A DNA stretch of 64,000 nt from an uncultured Bellilinea sp. (lineage in GTDB: Bacteria > Chloroflexota > Anaerolineae > Anaerolineales > Anaerolineaceae). The number at the start of each line of letters is the position of its first letter. Position 1 is the first letter of the stretch. Positions 51,280-58,498 of this stretch are shown here, in pieces. The stretch lies in assembly GCA_938040735.1 (NCBI GenBank), contig CALHYE010000002.1, forward strand, positions 203,149 through 267,148, in the 5' to 3' direction. The position numbers and the translations under genes were made by a program. The notes beneath the pieces are model-generated. The model saw only the letters and a list, made by a program, of their open reading frames with translations. It searched no databases and was not told the DNA's origin.

Positions 51280-52527
51280 ATGCCGACCAAAATCAGTCTT
51301 TATATTCATATCCCCTTTTGTCGTCATCGCTGCGCTTATTGCGATTTCAATACCTATGCCGGGCAGGAGAACCTGATACCGGCTTATCTCAAAGCGCTGC
51401 AGGCGGAAATTGAACAAGTAGCGGCTAAGTTGCGCTTTTCATTTGAAATCGGCACGATCTTTCTGGGAGGGGGAACTCCCTCTTACCTGCCGGTGGAGGG
51501 GCTGCAAGAAATTCTCGATACCTGCCGGAAGGCGTTTTGCATAAGCGAAGATTGCGAAATCAGTCTCGAGGCAAATCCGGGAACGGTAAACCGGGATGGT
51601 TTGTCCCAATTGCGAAGAGCGGGGTTTAATCGGATCAGTATGGGGATGCAGAGCGCGAACATCAATGAACTGAGACTATTGGAGAGAGAGCATGATCCAA
51701 TTGCGGTCATCCATGCGGCGGAATCGGCGCGGCTGGCTGGGTTTAAGAATCTAAACCTCGACTTGATTTTTGGGATTCCCGGCCAGACGATGGATACCTG
51801 GAAGCAGTCCATCCATTTTGCATTAGGCTTGAAACCCGATCATCTGTCCCTTTATGCTTTGACGATTGAGCATGGAACACCCTTCAAGAGATGGGTAGAG
51901 CGGGGTTTTATCAGTTCACCGGATGATGATCTGGCAGCCGATCAATACGAGTATGCCTGTCAGGTATTGGAGGAAGCGGGGTTTGATCATTACGAAATTT
52001 CTAATTGGGCATTGAAATCGAACAACCAATCCATGGTATGCCTTCATAACCTTCAATACTGGCGTTACCAGCCCTATATCGGGGTGGGAGCGGGGGCGCA
52101 TGGATTTTTGGAAAATCACCGAACAATAAACGTGCGAGGAATTAAGGCTTATATTGACAGGATGATGCTGGCAATGGAAATGCCCTATCCGGCCTCATCT
52201 GCCGCTGACCAGGTGATTGAATTGGATTTGTGGACTCAAATGCAAGAAAAAATGATGGTAGGGCTTCGTTTGCTGAAAGAGGGGGTAGAGGCTGATCCTT
52301 TCGCTCAGAAGTTTGGATTTGAGATGGAAGAAGTATTTGGTGAACGAATCTCCAAATTAACCGGTCAAGGATTGCTGGAATGGACGGGCAGTTCAAACCA
52401 GCGCCGCTTACGCCTTACCCGGCGAGCCTGGTTATTGGGAAACCGTGTGTTTCGGGAGTTTGTTGGGCTGCCAGAGCCGGCCGTTCTTCGAAAAAAAATT
52501 CATTCGACCACAACGCGGGTACCATAA
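51280..52527 (+). CDS. hemW: HemW-like radical SAM protein (heme chaperone)
   Basis: This 415-residue protein was started at ATG 51280, which follows AGGA by 4 nt; in-frame TTG 51244 is part of the likely promoter. The radical SAM site is CRHRCAYC (Cx3Cx2C), followed by the HemW/HemN landmarks GGGTPSYLP, EANPGTVN, RISMGMQSANINELRLLERE and LDLIFGIPGQTMDTW. The family includes coproporphyrinogen dehydrogenase HemN and the heme chaperone HemW; the single Cx3Cx2C without an extra fourth Cys right after it fits HemW. The last 28 nt overlap the convergent L,D-transpeptidase gene. Confidence 0.9.
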   Translation: MPTKISLYIHIPFCRHRCAYCDFNTYAGQENLIPAYLKALQAEIEQVAAKLRFSFEIGTIFLGGGTPSYLPVEGLQEILDTCRKAFCISEDCEISLEANPGTVNRDGLSQLRRAGFNRISMGMQSANINELRLLEREHDPIAVIHAAESARLAGFKNLNLDLIFGIPGQTMDTWKQSIHFALGLKPDHLSLYALTIEHGTPFKRWVERGFISSPDDDLAADQYEYACQVLEEAGFDHYEISNWALKSNNQSMVCLHNLQYWRYQPYIGVGAGAHGFLENHRTINVRGIKAYIDRMMLAMEMPYPASSAADQVIELDLWTQMQEKMMVGLRLLKEGVEADPFAQKFGFEMEEVFGERISKLTGQGLLEWTGSSNQRRLRLTRRAWLLGNRVFREFVGLPEPAVLRKKIHSTTTRVP

Positions 52528-53534
52528 CCCCGGCTCTCCATCTTTCCCGTATCCGAAAGGGGTAAAACCCATCGGAAAAGCCATTTGGCTTCCTCCGTGC
52601 GCATATTTACGCACCCGTGAGAACGGGGTGTGCCAAAATCTTGATGCCAGTAAGTGCCGTGAAAAGCAACCCCGGTTTGTTCAAAAAAGCAAGTCCAAGG
52701 CACGCCGGGGAGTTCATAATCCTCGGGATTGCCGCTTAAGCGGCCATCGCCCATGTGTTTTGAGGGCATTTTTGAATATATGTTAAACTCACCTTTGGGG
52801 GTCTCCCATGGAATCTCGCCTTCAGGCTTGTAATTCAAGCCGGTGGACACGCGAGTCTGAAAGACTACCTCGTCATTTTCGTAGCAGGTCACCGTTTGGC
52901 GGCCGCGGCTGACGATGATGCGTTTCTTGTGATGGGGGACTTCTGGTGAAATGGGGGCGAGTTCTTCATCGGGGATTAGGCGAAGATGATAGGCCGGTAC
53001 GTGATATTCAATTTTCAACAATTCGTCCAGAATACGGTACCAGGCTTCGCCATCGGGGCCTTCGTCAATACCGGTGACCCAATGGACGGATTCATAATAA
53101 AGGCGGTAAAGGGTTTGCCAGCCGTTAAATGAGGTGTAACGCATGGCCTGAGAGTAAGGCACAGTAACTTCGGCCAATTGACCGCCTTCGCGGATTTGGG
53201 GGGCGAGCGGGTTGTACTGCACCTTCACACGCTGGGTATTGGCGCGGTGGATGTAGCCCCCCCAAACACGATACCAAACAGGATTATAGCCGGGTCCGGC
53301 TTCCGACTCGATTTCATAGTAAACATTGACCAGCTCATCGCGAAAGCGCTGGAACAAGATTTGGCTTTTATCGTTGGGTTGGGCATAAACGCTGACCGAT
53401 CGAACCGTGATGCGAATCAAATCGTTCTTCTGATTATCTTCTTCAAAACCGGAAAATGGCCGAAAAGCCAGACCGGCCAGACCCGCAGCAGCGCATAACT
53501 TTAGAAATTCACGCCGAGATAATCGAGTACCCAT
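52500..53534 (-). CDS. L,D-transpeptidase (YkuD) with Tat-like signal
   Basis: This 344-residue protein was started at MGTRLSRREFLKLCAAAGLAGLA, a twin-arginine-type signal (SRREFLKL); longer in-frame forms would bury this signal. A middle beta-rich part follows (SH3-like, RSVSVYAQPNDKSQILFQRF). The YkuD catalytic domain is KRIIVSRGRQTVTCYENDEVVFQTRVSTG, ETPKGEFNIYSK, GVAFHGTYWH and SHGCVNM, with the catalytic Cys in HGC and the upstream His in place. It forms 3-3 crosslinks or attaches partners to peptidoglycan outside the membrane. TATAAT ends 9 nt before the ATG and no ribosome binding site is seen. Confidence 0.9.
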   Translation of the reverse strand: MGTRLSRREFLKLCAAAGLAGLAFRPFSGFEEDNQKNDLIRITVRSVSVYAQPNDKSQILFQRFRDELVNVYYEIESEAGPGYNPVWYRVWGGYIHRANTQRVKVQYNPLAPQIREGGQLAEVTVPYSQAMRYTSFNGWQTLYRLYYESVHWVTGIDEGPDGEAWYRILDELLKIEYHVPAYHLRLIPDEELAPISPEVPHHKKRIIVSRGRQTVTCYENDEVVFQTRVSTGLNYKPEGEIPWETPKGEFNIYSKMPSKHMGDGRLSGNPEDYELPGVPWTCFFEQTGVAFHGTYWHQDFGTPRSHGCVNMRTEEAKWLFRWVLPLSDTGKMESRGYGTRVVVE

Positions 53535-53543
53535 AATAAGAAA

Positions 53544-53549
53544 ATTATA
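53544..53549 (-). promoter_or_regulatory. Candidate -10 element of the L,D-transpeptidase gene
   Basis: TATAAT on the minus strand with 9 nt to the ATG, suggesting a leaderless mRNA. Confidence 0.4.
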
Positions 53550-53594
53550 CCAACGTTTCAGGTGCGTTTTTCCGATTGAAATGGCAATTGAAGG

Positions 53595-53600
53595 TAGAAT
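53595..53600 (+). promoter_or_regulatory. Candidate -10 element of the EamA transporter gene
   Basis: TAGAAT with 7 nt to the ATG at 53608. The only AGGA is 1 nt from the ATG, too close to serve as a ribosome binding site. Confidence 0.3.
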
Positions 53601-53607
53601 GTAGGAT

Positions 53608-54465
53608 ATGTCGGCGGTGATGCTGGCAGTTTTTTCTGCTCTTTCAGGCGGGTTCGCCAATCTTTTTGCGCGGCGGTTAGTTTCGGTAAGTCAGGCCCGC
53701 AACATGCTCAGTTTAAATTTTGGGATGATGGCGGCGATGCTGCTGCCAGCAGCGCCGTGGTTTTTTCACCTGAACCTCGACAGCAAAAGTTTGATTTTGT
53801 TAGCGGGGGCAATCGGTTTGGATGGTCTGGCAAATTACGGTTACTTTCGCTCGTTCGAGAGGATTGAGGCTGTAACGGCCAGCGGATTGTTAGCCATTTC
53901 CCCATTGTTTGCTTTAGGTTTATCTCCCTTATTTTTGTATCAGGGTCTAATTCTAAAATCTGGTCAAATTCTGGCTGTAGGTTTATTTAGTTTTGGAATC
54001 ATAATGATTTTAACCGGGTTTCGGAATCGTTCCTTGCCTTTAAGAAGCGCCCCGGCAAAAGAGTTTGTCTTTCCTATAGGAACGGCCTTTTTATTCAGTA
54101 TCAGCATGTTCTTCGTCCGGGATTTATTTTTGGGAAATTTTCTCAATCCATTTACCTATTATCTTATTCGCGCGGTTATTATCTGCGCAGTTTCGTGGAT
54201 GATTACCAAGCCGGACCTGGGATGGGTCAATCCTGCCAGCCTTCTGATGACTGCTGGCCGATTAGTATTTGTGATTGGGCAGTGGCTCTTCCTTCTCTCT
54301 GCGCTGAAAACCGGTCACCCGGCTGTTGTTAAGGCTATTGCAGATCTGTCGCCGTTGGTTGTGGTATTGTTTTCGTGGAGTTTGCTTCGGGAAAAACCTA
54401 CCTTACTGCAAGTAGCGGGGATGATGGCAATTCTGGCCGGGGGGAGCGTGTTGGCTCTTTCGTAG
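53608..54465 (+). CDS. EamA/DMT-family transporter
   Basis: This 285-residue integral membrane protein has about ten membrane segments arranged as two five-helix halves. The first half carries NLFARRLVSVSQARNMLSLNFG and YFRSFERIEAVTASGLLAISPLFALGLSPLFL; the second carries ALKTGHPAVVKAIADLSPLVVVLFSWSLLREKPTLLQVAGMMAILAGG, the typical EamA repeat end. Members export amino acids, nucleotide sugars or other metabolites; the substrate is not predictable. It is divergent from the L,D-transpeptidase gene with 73 bp between the starts. Confidence 0.88.
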   Translation: MSAVMLAVFSALSGGFANLFARRLVSVSQARNMLSLNFGMMAAMLLPAAPWFFHLNLDSKSLILLAGAIGLDGLANYGYFRSFERIEAVTASGLLAISPLFALGLSPLFLYQGLILKSGQILAVGLFSFGIIMILTGFRNRSLPLRSAPAKEFVFPIGTAFLFSISMFFVRDLFLGNFLNPFTYYLIRAVIICAVSWMITKPDLGWVNPASLLMTAGRLVFVIGQWLFLLSALKTGHPAVVKAIADLSPLVVVLFSWSLLREKPTLLQVAGMMAILAGGSVLALS

Positions 54466-54504
54466 CAAGAGAATTTCTCTTAACCGGTCTTTTTAAAAAG
54501 TTTC

Positions 54505-54530
54505 CCCTCATCAAAAGACTTTGATGAGGG
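54505..54530. terminator. Bidirectional terminator between the EamA gene and the tRNA
   Basis: CCCTCATCAAA and TTTGATGAGGG form a perfect 11-bp stem with loop AGAC. TTGTTT follows on the plus strand and AAACTTTTT on the minus strand, so it can end both the transporter mRNA and the tRNA transcript. Confidence 0.85.
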
Positions 54531-54538
54531 TTGTTTGT

Positions 54539-54614
<76 letters not shown>

Positions 54615-54627
54615 AAATCCGATGGCT

Positions 54628-54656
54628 ATTATATTCTGAAAACTCTGGTTTGGCAA
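54628..54656 (-). promoter_or_regulatory. Promoter of tRNA-Pro
   Basis: On the minus strand, TTGCCA (54656-54651) and TATAAT (54633-54628) are 17 bp apart. Transcription would start about 7 nt before the mature tRNA 5' end. Confidence 0.8.
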
Positions 54657-54673
54657 CCTTTTCGTTGGATATT

Positions 54674-55081
54674 TTATTTTTCGCCTTTGGCTTCAAAAAA
54701 ATTGCTGTAGGCTTTATCTTCATCCAAAATATGATTGACCAACCATTCTTTGAGGAAATTCATCATCTGAATACTTAAACCGATTTTTCCCTCATGGTAT
54801 TGATTCTTAAAGTCAATCACCTGGTGGGTCAGGCGATCATGAGATGCTTTGTGTTCAGCGTATTGAGGGTATGCGTGCTTGAGCATGAGCGCTTCTTCGC
54901 TCGAAAAGTGCTTACGGGTATAGTCAACTAACTCTTCGAGAATCTTTCCTAATTCGACTTGCCCTTTACCAACCTTCATGGCATCGTACAATTGATTGAT
55001 CATGCTGACGAGCTGCTGATGTTGATGATCAAATTTGGAAATTTTTACCGAATAGCGATCTTCCCACTTAATCAATGCCAT
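54674..55081 (-). CDS. Bacteriohemerythrin
   Basis: This 135-residue protein was started at MALIKWEDRYSVKI, with AGGAGA upstream; the longer reading frame has no site. It has the di-iron hemerythrin ligands in order: His in DHQHQQLVSMINQLYDAM, HFSSEEALMLKHAYPQYAEHKASHDRL, and HILDEDKAY. These bind O2 reversibly and serve as oxygen carriers, sensors or scavengers in the cytoplasm of microaerophiles and anaerobes. It is in the same direction as, but separate from, the rSAM operon end at 55172 (90-nt gap), and the region between has an AT-rich TATATT that may be its own -10. Confidence 0.92.
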   Translation of the reverse strand: MALIKWEDRYSVKISKFDHQHQQLVSMINQLYDAMKVGKGQVELGKILEELVDYTRKHFSSEEALMLKHAYPQYAEHKASHDRLTHQVIDFKNQYHEGKIGLSIQMMNFLKEWLVNHILDEDKAYSNFFEAKGEK

Positions 55082-55171
55082 GTTTTCAATTCTCCTGTTC
55101 ACGATGTTAAGTTTATTTTTTAATATAGACTTTTTGTTTTGATCCATCCATAAATTTTGGATTAATAATTT

Positions 55172-55909
55172 TTATGGAACAAAACCGATTGCATAAAAGG
55201 TTGGGACGAATAAGACGCGCGAACCTTCTTGCCAGGCGTGGCGGTCGGCTTTTTCTAACGCTTTGATTTCGTCAGGTGGACAATACTTTTCTAAATCTGT
55301 ACGAATGACGTCCCATTCCAAATCGAATTCTTGTGGATGCGGTTGATCCTTAGTCCATTGAGCAGCCATGACTCCGCTTTCGATGTTGATGAGTCCGGCA
55401 GCCTGAAACCACGCGCGAATCTTACGGCCTGTGAGAGGGTCTGCGCCTTGATCGCGTAAAGATTGAGTTTGATAATGCCCAATGGTGGACAGCGATGATG
55501 GATAATCAATCCTGCCCCCGTAATCCGGCTCAGCCATGGCTATCACAGCGCCACCCCGGCGGGTAATGCGGATCATTTCCTCCAGAACTTCTGTCCCGCT
55601 TACCCACATTAAAAAATAATGACAAATGGTGAAGTCCATGCTGCGAGAGGAAAACGGCAGGAAGTGAGCATCTGAACAAACCAGCGAGGCGTAAGGTAAT
55701 AAGGCGCTGGCGGCTTCAAGACTGAAGAAATCAATGTCCAATCCAAAAATTCGGCTGCCGGCTGAAAAATCCCGCAAGACTGCACCACCACCACAACCAA
55801 CTTCTACTACGCGATGATGCGGTTGTATACCGGCTCTCTGAGTCAGGTATGCTCTGAGTTGAGCAGTCCACTGGGCTTGCTGTTGATATCGTTGATGCCA
55901 ATCTACCAT
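55172..55909 (-). CDS. Class I SAM-dependent methyltransferase of the radical SAM operon
   Basis: This 245-residue protein was started at MVDWHQRYQQQ, whose ATG overlaps the stop of the upstream gene (ATGGTAG); longer in-frame starts would overlap it more. The SAM-binding Rossmann motifs are VVEVGCGGGAVLRDF (motif I), GLDIDFFSLEAA (motif II), DAHFLPFSSRSMDFTICHYFLMWV (motif IV) and RRGGAVIAMAEPDYGG. It is a small-molecule or peptide type methyltransferase; the acceptor is unknown. Tight coupling to the radical SAM-like genes suggests a step in the same modification pathway. Confidence 0.85.
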   Translation of the reverse strand: MVDWHQRYQQQAQWTAQLRAYLTQRAGIQPHHRVVEVGCGGGAVLRDFSAGSRIFGLDIDFFSLEAASALLPYASLVCSDAHFLPFSSRSMDFTICHYFLMWVSGTEVLEEMIRITRRGGAVIAMAEPDYGGRIDYPSSLSTIGHYQTQSLRDQGADPLTGRKIRAWFQAAGLINIESGVMAAQWTKDQPHPQEFDLEWDVIRTDLEKYCPPDEIKALEKADRHAWQEGSRVLFVPTFYAIGFVP

Positions 55910-57093
55910 GTCTCGGTTTGATTCAATTTTTGAGCGTTTTGCCAGATTGTTGCCCAATCATCGGTGAGAAAATTACCCAACAGAGTGGTTTTGCCCTGTG
56001 CGGGCAGTACATCTCCGTCCGGTTCAATATAAAGCCAGGCATTGCCTGCTCCCTCATAATATTCTGCCTTATCTTCCGTTTGTAATTCCAGATCAATGGG
56101 GTTCAATTCTGAATAGGGCACCGGCAAATCCCAAACCAGAGACATCTGGTGGACATACGCCTGCTCCTGAGCCATTTGAAGGACGGGTTTCAGGGAGAGA
56201 TCTTCAACGGTAAGACTGAGCGATTTAACATTCAATTCAACCAATTTTCCGAGAATTTCAGTTACGCGATCCTGATTGCGGCTGGTGATGGTCAGATGGA
56301 CGGTCACAAACAGGTCGGATGCAATGGCGTCCCGTATGGCTTCCCAACAATATTCTTCCATTTCATCCAGCACAATCATCAAATGGTCCAGCCCTGCCTG
56401 GAGGATATCCGAAAGAAATTTATGTTCTGAAAAGCGATATCCGCTGCTTAGCACGCCCGTTACCATGCCCAGTTTTTCTGCAAAGTCAACCAAATCAACC
56501 AGATCTGGGCGTAAAGCAGGTTCGCCGCCCGTGAAAATGACGTGCGGAATGCCGGCTTTCCAGGCTTTTTCCAAAATGGTTTGCCATTCATCGGTCAGTA
56601 ATTCCCGTTTTACCCTCTCAACCGGTGTTGAGCCGGCGGTACGGGGATGGGGGGTAGCATAGGTCAAGGCGCAATCCAACCGCAATGGAGCGTTCAAGCG
56701 GCGCTCATGTACCTTAACGCGATCAAATTCCAGATAAGTTACCGGGTCAAGGTCGGTTGTTTCAACCAAAGTCATCAAGCGGTCGCGGAAGGAGATGAAA
56801 TCTTGTCGGGCTTGTTCTTTACTGACGCGGTAGCGTTTGGATAATTCACGGGCAACCTCTTCTTCGGTGTGCTGCTGAATGAGATGATAGGCGTACTCCG
56901 TCCCAGTCTGGTTGAGGTGAAGCACGGTTGAGGCATTGATGATGAGAACGCCGCTCCCGTCCCCTTCGATCCGCAGATGAAGGCGATAAGGAAAGGCTGC
57001 TTCGAGCGGTGCGTTGAACGTATAAATTCCGGCCTCCAATGGCTGGACGGGTTGTAAAAAACGATTAATTGTCTCTCGAATTCGATTGAACAT
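55903..57093 (-). CDS. Radical SAM-like protein lacking all cluster cysteines (pseudoenzyme)
   Basis: This 396-residue protein was started at MFNRIRETINRF, after GGGAGG. It is a clear paralogue of the next upstream radical SAM protein. The N-terminal PqqD/RRE-like domain (about 1-115) aligns well (LHLRIEGDGSGVLIINASTVLHLN). The barrel retains IPHVIFTGGEPALRPDLVDLVDFA. At the cluster site, however, the paralogue's RCNNACAHC is ATPHPRTAG here: the three cysteines correspond to Thr147, Arg151 and Gly154. The SPASM region also has IEPDGDVLPAQ in place of IEPDGSVLPCQ and ends before the last cysteine group. The frame is intact and long, so this is a selected pseudoenzyme or scaffold, not decay. 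It may bind the substrate peptide or the active partner. Confidence 0.85.
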   Translation of the reverse strand: MFNRIRETINRFLQPVQPLEAGIYTFNAPLEAAFPYRLHLRIEGDGSGVLIINASTVLHLNQTGTEYAYHLIQQHTEEEVARELSKRYRVSKEQARQDFISFRDRLMTLVETTDLDPVTYLEFDRVKVHERRLNAPLRLDCALTYATPHPRTAGSTPVERVKRELLTDEWQTILEKAWKAGIPHVIFTGGEPALRPDLVDLVDFAEKLGMVTGVLSSGYRFSEHKFLSDILQAGLDHLMIVLDEMEEYCWEAIRDAIASDLFVTVHLTITSRNQDRVTEILGKLVELNVKSLSLTVEDLSLKPVLQMAQEQAYVHQMSLVWDLPVPYSELNPIDLELQTEDKAEYYEGAGNAWLYIEPDGDVLPAQGKTTLLGNFLTDDWATIWQNAQKLNQTETW

Positions 57094-57107
57094 GGCAACC
57101 TCCCCTT

Positions 57108-58484
57108 TTAGTGGATGACTTTTTGTTGGATTTGTAAAGCTTCGCGGGCGAGAGGACATCCGCCGCCACATTCAACCACTAATGCACAATCCTGACATTT
57201 GGCGGGTAAATTACGCCTTTCTCTTAGCGATCGTGCCAGATCATGATTCCAGATTTGATCCCATGAATCGTTGAGGATATTTCCAAGCGAATGGTAATAG
57301 GATTGACAAGGGAGCACACTCCCATCTGGCTCGATGCACATGTTGTACAGGGCTGCGGTACAGCCCTTAACCCCCAATTCCATTTGGACTGGGTCAAAAT
57401 TGCAATATTCGGTTGGGGTGTACCAGATCAAACGCTGGTTGTGTTGGCTCGTTTTGGAGCGGGCAATTTCTAGCAAAGCCGGTAATTCACTTTCGGGGAT
57501 ACCGGTTTTAACATTTCGTCCGCGCCCGGAGTAGATCAGGGCATTTAATCCTACGGTTGGAACGCCAATTTCCGCCAGTAAATCAAGCGTATCGCTCAAA
57601 AAGGGAGCGTTATCTTTCAACAACGTCGTGTTGGTCATTACAAAGAGTCGGGATTGGAGGGCATTTTTCAGGCCGGCTAAGGTTTCCTGCCATGCGCCTT
57701 TGTGAAGAACCATGCGATCGTGAATCTCAGGAATATGTGACTCGAAAGTGATTTGAACATGATCCAGACCGGCGTCAATCAATTGATTTAGAAAAGCGGC
57801 GTCTTGCAGGCGTCTGCCGTTGGTGTTGATGCCGGTGATCTGTCCATTGCGTTCGGCGTGGGCAATTAGTAATGGAAGATCATCGCGAAGGGTTGGCTCA
57901 CCGCCAGTAAATACAATGTGTGGAATGCCAATTTCCCAAAGCCTGTCCAAAACCGAGTACCAAAATTGGGTATCTTTTTCCGGAAATGCGCGCGATCGAG
58001 CGTTGTAGCAGTGTGCGCAAGCGTTGTTGCAGCGGTAGGTGATTGCCAAATCCATCCGGTACGGACGGGTTGGATGTTTTGAAAAGGGAGGGATGGTCTC
58101 GATTTCTAAATCGCAAACGGCGCAAACCCCATCTGGCTGGATTATTGCATTCAGTTGCTCGATAAAGGAGAGATAGTCCTGGGCAGCTTGTTGACGAGAA
58201 ACCTGAAAGGTGCGAGTCAACCAGCCGATTGCTTGATTTTCGGGGATTTTACTGAGGGCGAGATAAGCCATGAGCGCAGCGGATGGGTTGAAGTGAAAGA
58301 TGCGGCTGGCATTGATCAGCAGCGTTCCGCTTTGATCGGATTCGATCCGCAAATGAAGGCGCGCTTTTCCGCCATTTTCTTCAATCAAAAATGAGTAAAG
58401 GCCTGCAGGTGGCGGAAAATCTATACCTGAAGAGGAAAATGTTCCCCGCAGTTTTTCAATCCAGTGATTCGAAAGGAAAGACAT
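57108..58484 (-). CDS. Radical SAM/SPASM maturase-like protein with N-terminal RRE-like domain
   Basis: This ~458-residue protein was started at MSFLSNHWIEK, 7 nt after GGAG; an ATG one codon earlier is possible. It has three parts. A PqqD/RRE-like domain (about 30-115; LHLRIESDQSGTLLINASRIFHFNP) is followed by a linker with a CAVC pair (Cys121, Cys124). The radical SAM barrel has Cx3Cx2C (Cys152, 156, 159 in RCNNACAHC) and FTGGEPTLRDDL. The SPASM domain has GCTAALYNMC, EPDGSVLPCQ and CQDC...CGGGC. SPASM enzymes of this layout build thioether or carbon crosslinks in peptides. The upstream gene encodes a protein with a Cys-rich tail, a likely substrate. Confidence 0.9.
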   Translation of the reverse strand: MSFLSNHWIEKLRGTFSSSGIDFPPPAGLYSFLIEENGGKARLHLRIESDQSGTLLINASRIFHFNPSAALMAYLALSKIPENQAIGWLTRTFQVSRQQAAQDYLSFIEQLNAIIQPDGVCAVCDLEIETIPPFSKHPTRPYRMDLAITYRCNNACAHCYNARSRAFPEKDTQFWYSVLDRLWEIGIPHIVFTGGEPTLRDDLPLLIAHAERNGQITGINTNGRRLQDAAFLNQLIDAGLDHVQITFESHIPEIHDRMVLHKGAWQETLAGLKNALQSRLFVMTNTTLLKDNAPFLSDTLDLLAEIGVPTVGLNALIYSGRGRNVKTGIPESELPALLEIARSKTSQHNQRLIWYTPTEYCNFDPVQMELGVKGCTAALYNMCIEPDGSVLPCQSYYHSLGNILNDSWDQIWNHDLARSLRERRNLPAKCQDCALVVECGGGCPLAREALQIQQKVIH

Positions 58485-58498
58485 CATCCATCTCCGGT

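Noticed and set aside
55903..57093. Pseudogene call for the cysteine-free radical SAM-like protein
   Set aside because: The frame is uninterrupted, has a strong ribosome binding site and is translationally coupled to the next gene, so pseudoenzyme is favoured over pseudogene.
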